Made by a program: the position numbers and the translations under genes
Source: Cololabis saira
Lineage: Eukaryota > Chordata > Actinopteri > Beloniformes > Belonidae
Direction: 5' to 3'
Assembly: GCF_033807715.1 (NCBI RefSeq)
Contig: NC_084592.1
Location: 20,956,501 to 21,020,500, forward strand
DNA: 64,000 nt
In this document: positions 28,325 through 39,000 of the stretch, piece by piece
Position numbering within the stretch: position 1 is the first letter of the stretch
Layout: each line of letters begins with the position of its first letter
Notes under the pieces: model-generated
Seen by the model: the letters and a program-made list of their open reading frames with translations, nothing else
What the model was told of the DNA's origin: nothing
The model's database searches: none

Positions 28325-28330
28325 CACAAC

Positions 28331-29818
28331 TTAGGTGTGATACTCAGTCTCAAAGTCCCCCAGGTGTCTAGGCCTGGTGCGAGCCAGAGCTGGGCGCCCC
28401 TCGGGTGCAGCAGCAATGTCCGGTGGCCGCTCTTCGACTGCGGCCTGTGCTTGGACAGCTGGGGCGGCTGCCACATCAAGCCGTGTAGCCGGCAGGGCTG
28501 TAACGGCCGGTACACCCAGTCCGGACCCGGGTGGGGCCTGCACCTTACGGAGGCGGTTAGCATGCCAGCGAGTGCCATCGGCTAGCCTGAATGAAGCTGG
28601 GCCAAGCCGTTTGGTAACCTGGACGGGGTCTGACCAGAACGACTGGAGCTTGTCGCCACGATGAGGTCGTCGGATCCTGACCCAATCCGAGACAGCGATG
28701 GCAGGTGGTCTAACCCGTCGGGTCCTATCGAAGCGGTCCTTCATCTGGCGTTGACGGGTAGTGACTGCGGCTTGAACCGGGTGAACTGGAGCCTCAGCCA
28801 GTGTGGGGCGGAGCCTATCCAGAGGCAGCTGGAGCTCCCGTCCCAGCATGAGGGAGGCTGGAGAAACTCCTGTGGTGGCGTGTCGGGTGGCCCGATAGAG
28901 CAGCAGCGTCTGTAGGAGACTGGTGGTGAGTGTGCACCCTTGTGCCAAATGAGCCCTGATCCCGTTTTTCAACGTTTGATTTAAACGTTTCACCCCCCCG
29001 TTCGCCGCCGGGTTGTAGAACGCTGTGCGGATGTGGCGAATCCCTTTCCCCGCCAGGTATGAGGACAGTTCATGGGAGACCATTTGGGGTCCATTGTCAG
29101 TCGTGATCCTCCTGGGCAAACCCCAACGCGCGAACAGAGACTCCAGAATGTCAATGAGCACCTTGGCTGTGACGGAGCCCGCGGGTGCCACCTCCGGCCA
29201 CTTGGAGTGGAGGTCGTAAACCACGACAAGGAACCTCTGGTGATGCGGCACCCCATGCAGCTCACCACAGATGTCAAGCTGCAGGTGCTCCCAGGGCTGT
29301 GATGGCCAGTCTAACGGCTGCATGGGCGGGGGTGGGGCCGGGGCCCTGGTCTTGCCACTAAGAAGGCAAGCAGTGCAGTCCCTGACCAGGGCCTCTATTT
29401 CCCTGTCGATGCCTGGCCACCAAACAACATCACGGCACCTTTGTTTGAGCCTGACTATGCCCAGGTGACCCTCGTGCGCCATAGCAAGGACACGCGCCCG
29501 GAGGTCACCAGGCACCACAGTGCAGAGCCCACGGGCGACACAGGTGTCGTTCCAGCATGACAACTCCTCCCTGACCCTGTGATAGGGAAGCAGCTCGTCG
29601 GGTACCCTCCCAGGCCAGCCTTGCCTGACGTAGGTAGAGAGTGTGGACAGGATGGGGTCGTCCGCGGAGGCGTCCCGAAGCTCCTGCAGCGACACTGTCT
29701 CGTGGAGGGGTGAGTGGAGGAGCTGGATGAGGTCCTGTTCGGCCTGGTCCCGTTCGGGGGCCAAAGGCTGGGCTGTGGGCGGGCTAGGGATTGCACGTGA
29801 CAGCAGGTCAGCCACCAC
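28331..29818 (-). pseudogene. Gypsy integrase region, catalytic Glu replaced by Lys
   Basis: A 495-codon frame. It has the HHCC zinc finger (His115, His118, Cys148, Cys151) and the catalytic core with Asp182 (QLDICG), Asp241 (TTDNGP) and, exactly 35 residues between, Lys277 (NGGVKRL) where the third acidic residue of the D,D-35-E triad belongs. A basic, arginine-rich C-terminal region follows. The frame begins just after the RNase H end (DLLSR) and is out of frame with it. Even with an open frame the enzyme should lack strand-transfer activity, because GAA to AAA at this codon removes the essential Glu. Confidence 0.85.
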
Positions 29819-29819
29819 A

Positions 29820-30090
29820 TTGTCGCGGCCTGGCGTGAACTGCAGGCGGAAGTTGTACTGCTGCGGTCAGCCCAACGATGGAGGCGGAGCGGTTTGTGGC
29901 CGGTGCCTGACGTTGCCAGGAGGGTAGTGAGGGCCTGGTGGTCGGTCCTCAGTGTGAATGTACGCCCGTAAAGGTACATATGCCAGCGCTCACAAGCCCA
30001 GAGGCACGCTAAGGCCTCCCGCTCCCCCACCGAGTACCTCTGTTCTGTGGGACTGAGAGCCCGCAAGGTCTCTCGATGCCCCCCTGCAGC
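29820..30090 (-). pseudogene. Gypsy RNase H fragment
   Basis: Within a 29455-30222 frame, residues read LSPTEQRYSVGEREALA, then a tryptophan-rich helix and FTLRTDHQALTTLL. This is the core of Gypsy-type RNase H including the DH motif. It is shifted relative to both the reverse transcriptase upstream (near 30080) and the integrase downstream (near 29860). Confidence 0.75.
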
Positions 30091-30959
30091 TGGGACATCA
30101 CAGCGCCGATGGCGAGGGCAGAGGCGACGCACGTGACGAGGGTGGGGCTGACCAGGTCGAAGTGCGCCAGGACCGGTGCAGAGGTGAGCTGGGACTTCAG
30201 TAGGCGCACGGCGTCGGAACATGCCGGTGTCCAGACCCAGGGCTCGACCTGCTTCAGCAGTTTACGCAGTGGCGCAGTCGTGGCAGAGTACTGTGGCAGG
30301 AAACGGAGGTAATACGCCGTCATGCCCAGGAAAGAGGCTACCTGAGCGGCTGAGGTTGGCTCCGGGACACGGTGGATGGCCTCTGTGTTGGAGTGGAGCG
30401 GGTACGTGCCACCCGCTGAGAGGCGGAACCCGACAAAGTCAATGGCTGGGGCGGCGAAGACACACTTCTCGCCATTGAGTGTGAGGTGATGCTTGGCCAT
30501 TGCACTGAACACCCTGTGCAGGCGCTCATCGTGTTCCTCGACCGTGGCCCCGTGAACCACAATGTCATCCAGGTAGATGGCCACACCTGGTATACCTGCG
30601 AAAACGGAGGCCATAATTTTCTGGAAGCAGCTGGGGGCGGAGCTTAGCCCAAACGCCATGCGTTTGTAGCGGAACACCCCTCTGTGGGTGATGAAAGCGG
30701 TGAGGTTGCGGCTCTCGGGATGTAATGGCACCTGGAGGTAACCCTGGCGGAGGTCCAGTTTAGAAAAGACGGTGGACCCATGGAACTGGGCGGTGAGCTC
30801 CTCTGTGGTTGGCAGGGGGTATTTGTCGGGGATGATGGCCTTGTTCACCGCTCGCAGGTCCACGCAGAGTCGCAGCCCCCCAGACTTCTTCCTGGCCACC
30901 ACCAAGTTGGAGATCCAGGGTGACGCGTTCACCTGCTCGATGATGTCGTCATCCAGCAT
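30009..30959 (-). pseudogene. Gypsy reverse transcriptase
   Basis: A 316-codon frame with the full palm: LRLCVDLRAVNK, FSKLDLRQGY (Asp69), FGLSSAPSCFQKIM, and the catalytic YLDDIVV (Asp131 and Asp132), then the LTLNGEKC and GF motifs and the thumb/connection. It runs out of frame within the RNase H start. Confidence 0.85.
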
Positions 30960-30984
30960 ACCTTGCAGCTGAGCAGAGATGTCG

Positions 30985-31474
30985 TCACGGAGCGCCAGGG
31001 GGAGAACGACGGAGGGGCTGTATGACAGGCATCACAGTCGGGTCCAACAGGGGCTGGTGGGCGAAACCCATGAGGCAGCCCACCCCGCTGAATAGCGCAG
31101 GCCACTGTTGCTGCCAGGGGATGACAACGGCGTTAATCTCAGAGCCGGTGGTGTCCAGCAGGGTGAAACCGAGGCTGGTGAAGAGGTCGAGGCCCAGGAG
31201 GTTGGCCCCGTGGCGTGCAACATTGAACCTAAAGACTGGCAGTGTCTTATCTCCGTATTTTACGGGCAGCTGGAGGGAGCCCACAATGTCAATTTTGGAG
31301 TCGGCGTAACCACGCAGGGTGGTGGTGGCCGGTCCAAGTGGTTGGCAGGGGAAAAACTGTAACAGTCGCCAGGTTCAAGAGAGACACTGTGGCCCCTGTG
31401 TCCAGGAGGAGGGGCAGAGTGACATCTCCAACCATTAACGAGCACGTTTTGAACGGTGCTCGTGCTGAGCTCAC
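30985..31474 (-). pseudogene. Gypsy aspartic protease region
   Basis: The 31289-31474 frame carries LPLLLDTGATVSLL, the D-T-G active site of a retropepsin. It is shifted and continued by the 30985-31284 frame (LPVKYGDKTLPVFRF, ANLLGLDLF), which is the C-terminal half and the link to reverse transcriptase. Confidence 0.75.
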
Positions 31475-31493
31475 GTTGTGGATGACTGTGGTG

Positions 31494-32300
31494 TTAGTGG
31501 GTGGCTGAGAGGCTCGAGCTGGGGCAGACCTTGTAGAAGTGGTTTAGTTTTCCGCAGTTGGAGCAGGTTTTACCACGGGCAGGGCAGTTCTGGGCTCTTG
31601 AGTTGTGTGCAGAAGAGCCACAGTTCCCACACTGCTGATGGTACTGATCGCGGGGCCGAGCGGCCAGTAGGATGTTCTCCTCCCCGCTGTCTGCGCTCAC
31701 ATGAAGGAGGGGCGTCTGTGAGGTGAGCGCGCCCGCTGCCTGTGTCTGTGAGGGCGGGGGAGTAGAGAAGCTCGCCGCGCACTCCAGCGCAGATTCCACC
31801 TGCACCGCGAGGTTTATTGCTGCTGATAAAGTCAGATCATCGTTTTCCAGCAACAGTCTTTCCTATATTTTGTTGCAGCTCGTGTGCAATATCAGTTGGT
31901 CCCGCACCATTTCGTCCCGCAGTCCTCCAAACTTGCAGGAAGTAGCCAAACCCCGCAGGTCCGCCACGTACTGAGCCACTGATTCTCCTGGCCTTTGATG
32001 TCGCCGCCGGAACAGGACCCGGCGGAGCAGAGCGCTCTGTGGAGCCGCGAAATGTCCCTTCAGTAACTCCACGGCCAGGGAGTATGACGGTGCGTCACCG
32101 AGTGTTCCGAACACCCGCTGTCCCTCAGTTCCCAAGCAGTGCAGCAGCAGTGTACGTTTCCTCCCGGCGGACACGTCCGTCAAGCCGGCAGCCAGGATGT
32201 ACGTCTCGAACGCGGAGATCCAGCGGTGCCATGGGACCGGTGGTTCCCCCGGGAGGGCCAGGAACGGAGCGGGTGGTGGTAGGGAACACGCTTCAGCCAT
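31494..32300 (-). pseudogene. Gypsy gag, broken by a stop
   Basis: The first frame (31863-32300) begins MAEACSLPPPAPFLALPGEP about 13 bases inside the 5' LTR and is the capsid-like domain (WHRWISAFETYI, RPGESVAQYVADLR). A stop at 31863 separates it from 31494-31853. That part ends in zinc knuckles, the second being CSNCGKLNHFYKVC (C-x2-C-x4-H-x4-C). The two pieces are in one frame, so one base change could explain the stop. Confidence 0.8.
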
Positions 32301-32313
32301 CTCTCGTCGCCAA

Positions 32314-32503
32314 TGTTATATTGCAAAAGATAACGTGACACGTAACTGAAGTCGGAGTTGACGTGACTCCATTTATTTCAAACCCAGAACAAGAATGAAT
32401 GAAAAAACCCACTGACTCCCGTAAACCGGAACGGGGAGTGTCGTAAACAGAAACCGTTCTTAAAATGACAGAACCTTTTTAGAGTGAACCACCAGACATA
32501 ACA
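32314..32503 (-). repeat. 5' LTR of the Gypsy element
   Basis: 190 bp, starting and ending TGTTAT/ATAACA. It is the 5' LTR in the element's own direction. The bases inside it on the minus strand (TGGCGACGAGAG) are where a tRNA primer would bind; I cannot name the tRNA. Confidence 0.92.
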
Positions 32504-32729
32504 GCCAATAGCTTGATTTAGATGTGTAACCTGACAGAGGTAGTAACAAAAGGTGAAAAACAGGAAGACAGTGGCCATTTTTCCACCCCCCACCCAGGCA
32601 GAGCCGAACGCCCCGAGCAGGAGCTCCAGGCCCACACCCCAGCCGATCCAAATTACATTTTCTAATGGTTCCTTAAGGGCAAATACCCATGACAAAAAAA
32701 AAACAAACAAACCATTGTGTCCTTTAAAC
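32504..32729. repeat. spacer of the duplicated unit, copy 1
   Basis: Related to 38911-39000 ('ataacttgatttagatg' type sequence) and to 40046-40110 ('ccaaattacattttc', 'ggttccttaaggg'). Copy 2 holds about 1 kb more between these two blocks (39001-40045). Confidence 0.7.
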
Positions 32730-32889
32730 CAGGGGTTCTTAACCTTTCTGACCTTGGGGCCCAATTTTTTCAGTACAGAGTGGCCCGGGGCCCATTAAAT
32801 ATAAACACTGTATAGCAGGAGTATTCAACTAAAACTTTAAGAGGTCCATTTAGAGAAAATTTACTCAAGCGAAGGTCCAGAACATCATA

Positions 32890-32943
<54 letters not shown>

Positions 32944-34229
32944 TCAAGTAGCCTCATAGTTGTATCAACATCTGCATCTGACTGTTATATTAAAAAAAGT
33001 ACATATTTGCCAATTAAACATGTTTAACATGAATTAAACATATTTTCTCTTAAAAATAAATTAGATTTTATTTTTCAAATGCTATCTTATTTTATTTCTC
33101 TACCAGCAGTTTGAATTTCCCCTTTTCTTTGTTAATTGTCTCAACACATTTTTATAATAAATTAATATAAACACATCTTAACAATTTAACAGTTTTGCAG
33201 TTTTTCTTTCTTCCCCTCTTATAATCTTATGCCCCCACTTTCTGTCGTTTAGTGAGAGAACTGAGCTCTAACTTCTCCTGTCAGGACTTTAAATCTGGGC
33301 TGGATGGTGTCAGGTTCTCATATGCATGTGGAGGTGCTCATTGATGAGCCTGAAACGATATTTAGTTTTAATTATGTTCACTGTGGAGAAAGCTGCTTCA
33401 CAGCTGTATCTGGACCCAAACATGGGCAGGATGTTTTAAGGTCAGGTTATTTTCTGTGACTTCAGTTCAGACTTTAGTGGATATGTTTGATGAAAAACTG
33501 TTTTGTTTCAGTGGCGTTTCACTTTCGCACTTTGAACGCCATGGTCTCTGAACGTATGAGACACTGGTTTTGTCCCAGTGCGAAGACTGAACAGGATGAA
33601 TTTGTCCATTCTGGGTTGCATATTTAAAAATAGAGCGAGGACAAAACTTAGTTTGATTTTACTTTAAGTTATTTACATTAATAAGTTGTCAGGACTCAGT
33701 GTGTCGGGTTCATCCGAGCCTGATCAGCTGCGACGGGCACAGCCCGCACCGCAGCTCTCTGGTTGCGCTGCAGCAGTTACTTTCCGATGCTTTTTCGAAA
33801 GCCTGAACAGTCCAGTCCAGCAGACACGACAGCCCACGCATCTACATCTACCATCTTTCACCAGTAACGACGGAGCCCACCGCCCGAGCGGCAGCCTCAG
33901 CCGACCTCCCCGCGGGGACGCGCCGGGATAAATGATCACGCCGCGCTCGCTTGCTCTGGGCGCAGACCCAATTAATCGATCCCTAATCCTGGCGGATCTA
34001 AACCTACTCTGTGCAAAATGAAGGATTTTCTCTGTAAATACACACCATTTCTCTTACTATTACACATACAGCTAGCTGAGTGTCTTCTTCTCCTCATTTG
34101 GTTGGGAGTTGCTATGCAGTCCCGCGGCCCCCGCGGCCCACACGTACAAAACTGAATTTTTTTTGGCGGCCCACTAGATGGCGCTCGCGGCCCAAGTGTG
34201 GGCCGCGGCCCTATGGTTAAGAATCACTG
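32730..34229 (-). mobile_element. 1.5-kb hAT transposon, nonautonomous
   Basis: The terminal inverted repeats are CAGGGGTTCTTAACC and GGTTAAGAATCACTG. The perfect 8-bp target duplication CTTTAAAC lies at 32722-32729 and 34230-34237. The paralogous site near 40111 (ctttgaac) is uninterrupted. A remnant of the transposase C-terminus lies at 33310-33409 on the minus strand. A short (TA)(TG) microsatellite is at 32889-32941. Confidence 0.92.
33310..33409 (-). pseudogene. hAT transposase C-terminal dimerisation remnant
   Basis: The minus strand reads CEAAFSTVNIIKTKYRFRL, then INEHLHMHMR, before a stop. This is the strongly conserved C-terminal hAT motif (SCE.AFS..N.IK.K.R..L...HL...M). Everything upstream in the transposase is lost. 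Confidence 0.8.
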
Positions 34230-34857
34230 CTTTAAACAAACCAGAAAAGGGGTGGCCCAATGATAATTTCTACCATTGGGACTTTCAGTCTGTCAGGGTA
34301 GAAGCTTTGACAGTTTTAACATTGCTCCAGTTCAAAGCTTTGAGATGGCCTGAATAAAGGCCATCTCAAGGCCTTGGATCCTTTTTCCTCCAGCCAAAAA
34401 TGTGTTAATGTAATTTGGAATCATCCCATTACAAGACCTCAACCAAGCTTTTGTGTACCTCGCCAAAAGCTGAGTTCATGTTTACACAGTTATTGCAAGA
34501 TAGCCAGGTCCTGTATGTACAAAGGAACCCTAAAATGAAACCAAGAGTGTCAGTCCTGAAAATGAGCTATTAGTTTTCAGCCAATATGCAGTTTCATGTT
34601 CAAACAGAGCACCAAATACTAAACTCAGCCCTGGTTTGATCCATCCATGAGACATTGGTGTACAGTTATTTGTTCATTTCATGTTTCTCAGTTCCCCTCC
34701 CCCCCAGATGAAGTTAATTGGTAAAAACTAAAAGCAAACAATGCAAATTCAAAATAGTTTAATTTTTTCTCCTTTCATCACTGTACCTGTAGAGAATTAA
34801 AGAAATGTTACTAAAATCAAACCCTACACAAGACAGGTTTCAGATAAGCATTTGACA
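34230..34857. other. 3' flank of Pro/Gln gene copy 1
   Basis: Non-coding sequence shared with copy 2 (40111-40466 and 42802-43099), but diverged with many substitutions and small indels, roughly 10 per cent by eye in 34580-34857. On the minus strand an ATTAAA at 34758-34763, about 95 bases past the stop, is a possible polyadenylation signal. Confidence 0.6.
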
Positions 34858-35042
34858 TTAACTGACCCGTTTGGGCTTCTGGAGATGCTTCATCTGGTGG
34901 CGTGGTCTCTGAGGCCACTGTGCCGTAAAGCCTGGATGCATGGCCTGATGACGTGGCCTCTGGAGATAATGTTGGCGTGCCTTAGGCACATAGCCCTGCT
35001 GCTGCTGCTGCTTGGGAACCTGGGGCTCTTGGGGCACATAGC

Positions 35043-35080
<38 letters not shown>

Positions 35081-35334
35081 GGAACCTGGGGCTCATGGCC
35101 ATGCTGCTGCTGCTGCTTGGGAACGTGTGGCTCCTGGGGAACCTGTTGCTCCTGGGGCTCAAAGCCATGCTGCTGCTGGGGAACCTGGGATTCTTGCGGC
35201 ACATAGCCATGCTGCTGCTGGGGAACCTGGGGCTCTTGCGGCACATAGCCATGCTGCTGCTTGGGAACCTGGTGCTCCTGGGGCTCATAGCCCTGCTGCT
35301 GCTGGGGAACCTGTGGTTCTTGGGGCACATAGCC

Positions 35335-35377
<43 letters not shown>

Positions 35378-35496
35378 GGAACCTGGGGCACATGGACATG
35401 CTGCTGCTGCTTGGGAACCTGGGGCACATGGACATGCTGCTTGGTAACCTGGGGCACATGGACATGCTGCTGCTGCTGCTGCTGCGGAACATGGAC

Positions 35497-35532
<36 letters not shown>

Positions 35533-35631
35533 GGGAGCCTGGGGCACATGGACATGCTGCTGCTGCTGCTGCTTGGGAGCCTGTGGCACATAGCCATGCT
35601 GCTTCTGCTTGGGAACCTGGGGCACATGGAC

Positions 35632-35673
<42 letters not shown>

Positions 35674-35763
35674 GGGAACCTGGGGCACATGGACATGCTG
35701 CTGCTTGGGAACCTGGGGCACATTGACATGCTGCTGCTGCTTGGGAACCTGGGGCACATGGAC

Positions 35764-35796
<33 letters not shown>

Positions 35797-36540
35797 GGGA
35801 ACCTGGGGCACAAGGACATGCTGCTGCTGCGGAACCTGGGGCACATGGACATGCTGCTGCTGCTGGGGAACCTGGGGCACATGGACATGCTGCTGCTGCT
35901 GGGGAACCTGGGGCACATGGACATGCTGCTGCTGCTGGGGAACCTGGGGCACATAGACATGCTGCTGCTGCTGCTGGGGAACCTGGGGCACAGACATGCT
36001 GCTGCTGCTGCTGCTGGGGAACCTGGGGCACATAGACATGCTGCTGCTGGGGAACCTGGGGCACATAGACATGCTGCTGCTGGGGAACCTGGGGCACATA
36101 GACATGCTGTTGCTGCTGCGGCTGCTGGGGCACATAGACATACTGCTGCTGCTGCGGCTGCTGGGGAACCTGGGGCACATAGACATACTGCTGCTGCGGC
36201 TGCTGGGGAACCTGGGGCACATAGACATGCTGCTGCTGCTGGGGAACCTGGGGCACATAGACATGCTGTTGCTGCTGCTGCTGCTGGGGAACATAGACAT
36301 ACTGCTGCTGCGGCTGCTGGGGAACCTGGGGCACATAGACATGCTGCTGCTGCTGGGGAACCTGGGGCACATAGACATGCTGCTGCTGCTGGGGAACCTG
36401 GGGCACATAGACCTGCTGCTGCTGCTGCTGGGGAACCTGGGGCACATAGACCTGCTGCTGCTGCTGCTGCTGCTGCTGGGGAACCTGGGGCACATAGACC
36501 TGCTGCTGCTGCTGCTGCTGGGGAACCTGGGGCACATAGA

Positions 36541-36575
<35 letters not shown>

Positions 36576-36594
36576 GGAACCTGGGGCACATAGA

Positions 36595-36629
<35 letters not shown>

Positions 36630-37711
36630 GGAACCTGGGGCACATGGACCTGCTGCTGCTGCTGGGGACCCTGGGGCACATGGACCTGCTGCTGCTGCTG
36701 CTGCTGCTGCTGGGGAACCTGGGGCACATGGACCTGCTGCTGCTGCTTGGGAACCTGGGGCACATGGACCTGCTGCTGCTTGGGAACCTGGGGCACATGG
36801 ACCTGCTGCTGCTGCTTGGGAACCTGGGGCACATGGACCTGCTGCTGCTGCTGGGGAACCTGGGGCACATGGACATGCTGCTGCTGCTGAGGAACCTGGG
36901 GCACATGGACATGCTGCTGCTGCTGGGGAACCTGGGGCACATGGACATGCTGCTGCTGCTGCTGCTTGGGAACCTGGGGCACGTAGACATGCTGCTGCTG
37001 CTGCTGCTGCTGCTGCTTGGGAACCTGGGGCACGTAGGCATGCTGCTGCTGCTGCTGCTGCTGCTTGGGAACCTGGGGCACGTAGACATGCTGCTGCTGC
37101 TGCTGCTGCTGGGGAACCTGGGGCACATAGACATGCTGCTTGGGAACCTGGGCCTCATAGCTACGCTGCTGCTTGGGAACCAGGGGTTCTTGGGGCTTGG
37201 GAACCTGGTGCACATATCCATGCTGGTGCTGCTGCTGCTGCTTGGGAACCTGGGGCTCATAGCTACGCTTCTGCTTGGGAACCAGGGGTTCTTGGGGCTT
37301 GGGAACCTGGTGCACATAGCCATGCTGGTGCTGCTGCTGCTGCTTGGGAACTTGGGGCTTTAAGGATAGTTGGTCATTCTGCCATTTTGGCGGGACTTGT
37401 GGTATCTTGGGAAACTGGGAAAGTTGGCTATGTTGCTTTTTAGGCATCGGGGGCTCTTGGGGTAGATGAACATGGAGCCCCTCAGGTTGGTGCTCATATT
37501 CCACATCAAACAAAGTCACATAAATGGGTGGATTGTGGCCCGATACAAACATTTCCTCTTCTCCATGAGTCTCATTTCCTCCAACACTGTAGGCTATAGG
37601 GCAAATACTTTAGCACACCTTAAGGAAAATTATCAATTTAAAGAAAGATAACTTACCATTTAGTCCATGCTCTCCAACAACAAACAAGACCAACAGAAGT
37701 AACCTAGGCAT
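34858..37711 (-). pseudogene. Pro/Gln-rich secreted protein gene, copy 1, frameshifted
   Basis: Same structure as copy 2: signal-peptide exon 37657-37711 (MPRLLLLVLFVVGEHGLN), a 63-bp GT-AG intron (37594-37656, phase 1), and a large exon from 37593. The mature start AYSVGGNETHGEEEMFVSGH is followed by VPQVPQQ and poly-Gln repeats. Near 35990 one unit reads ggggcacagacatg where its neighbours read ggggcacatagacatg, a 2-base loss. After it the frame switches from HVYVPQVPQQQ to CAPGSPAAAAC repeats for about 236 codons and stops at 35285. The normal terminus (LQKPKRVS, stop 34858-34860) is then out of frame. Predicted product 787 residues with an aberrant Cys/Ala/Gly/Pro tail. A sequencing error in this repeat is possible, so copy 1 may be intact in life. 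Confidence 0.75.
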
Positions 37712-37894
37712 GACAAGGGTGTTACTTTCAATCTTTATGAATAATTTAACATGGATTACAGAGAAACTTACCTAGTTACAGTCCCCATAACTTTAACCAA
37801 AGTTAACAGACACTGTCGTCCCTTCTGTTAATTCCAAACACACCTGAATATTAAGAAGTCAATAGAGAGTAAATGAGTGAGGCTACACTGACGC

Positions 37895-37902
37895 TTTTTA
37901 TA
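37895..37902 (-). promoter_or_regulatory. TATA box of Pro/Gln gene copy 1
   Basis: TATAAAAA on the minus strand, about 184 bases upstream of the ATG. It predicts a transcription start near 37865. The leader has two short upstream ORFs (ATGs at about 37791 and 37750). The identical box occurs in copy 2. Confidence 0.6.
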
Positions 37903-38313
37903 ATCTTTCCCTTTCTTATCTAATTAATTCAAGTGGACACAACTGTGTTTGGTTGTAGCCAGGTGTGGCTAATGATCCCAGGGGAGAGGCTGATTGCAAC
38001 AACCAGAAAAGGATACTAAGGTTTTGTAAATGTATTTTACCAAAACGGTGGAATCGTTGTACTTCACCAACAGCATGTTTTTTGTTAAGACAAAGGTTTT
38101 ACTTTTTTTTTTTACCATGTTAATAAAGATTTTCTAAATTCTTCACACTTTTAAGAGCAAACTACTATATTACTTTGATTTAGAAATTCATAATTCCAGA
38201 TTTTGGAATAGACTTTACTACTTAGTTTTACATCACTCACGAGTAATGTTTGTTTTTCTTCTACATGCTTCAAGTAGGGACAGCAGACTTAAATAAGCAA
38301 TTGTAGGCTACTT

Positions 38314-38640
38314 CTACATCTGAAGATGTAGCAAAAATGTAACAGTTGTTGCAAAGTTCCTGGTTTTCTTAGTTTAGCAATAAATTGGCTCTGATAACGT
38401 CTTCTTCTGAAATTTCCAAATAAATTTGTGGAGAAGCTATGCCCTCAAAGACTAGCTCCTTACTCATCACTTTTAAGTAAGGAGATTTATGCAGTCATTC
38501 TGTGGTATGTCTGTATGACCACAAGGGTGGGATGTAGGGAGATTTTCTCAGGCCTGTATTCCACAGTCAGTACATTTACATGCACTAACAGATAGTCGAA
38601 TTGTTGACTTAATCCAACTGATCACAACAACATGGTAACA
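38314..38640. other. sequence between the duplicated units, no gene seen
   Basis: Copies 1 and 2 diverge at 38313/46095. This stretch contains no ORF of note and no recognised repeat. Confidence 0.5.
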
Positions 38641-39000
38641 GAAGAAGAAGAGGGAAACTTTGTGTGCATCTTATCTATGACATGATCAGGCTAAGTATGG
38701 ACGAAATTTACAGAGCTACTGCATCATTAGTGTAAATTTTTCGCATGTTGTGGTCCTTCTTTGCGATTGTTTACAAATTCTACCGAAAGAACCTCAAGGC
38801 GAAAGTGCATGTGGACCACATAGCATCGCAAAGTCGAACGCACCTCACTCAATAATTTGATTGTCTTCTTGGACATGTATACTTGGATTTCTCTGAACCT
38901 CCGCTAGATTGTTGCCAATAACTTGATTTAGATGTATGTAACAGCAGTGACTCAGAGGTAGTAACAATGGTGAAAAACAGGAAGACAGTGACCATTTTTC

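Larger units (their letters stand above)
28112..32503 (-). mobile_element. Ty3/Gypsy LTR retrotransposon, complete but inactivated
   Basis: The element is 4.4 kb and reads on the minus strand, with LTRs at both ends and a 5-bp target duplication GCCAA (28107-28111 and 32504-32508). Gene order is gag, protease, reverse transcriptase, RNase H, integrase, as in Gypsy elements. There is no envelope gene. The coding region is broken by a stop in gag and by frameshifts in protease, after the reverse transcriptase and between RNase H and integrase. The LTRs are nearly identical, so the insertion is fairly recent. The empty site survives in the paralogous sequence at 38903-38920. Confidence 0.93.

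Noticed and set aside
34852..37443. Very long plus-strand reading frames (863 codons, Leu/Gly/His and Ala/Gly/Pro repeats) over the Pro/Gln gene
   Set aside because: They are antisense shadows of a triplet-periodic exon; every frame is open there. Only the minus strand has a signal peptide, splice sites and a TATA box.
37725..37771. Intron in the 5' leader (GTAAGT donor at 37766-37771)
   Set aside because: The nearest acceptor would give a 47-bp intron, shorter than vertebrate introns normally allow.
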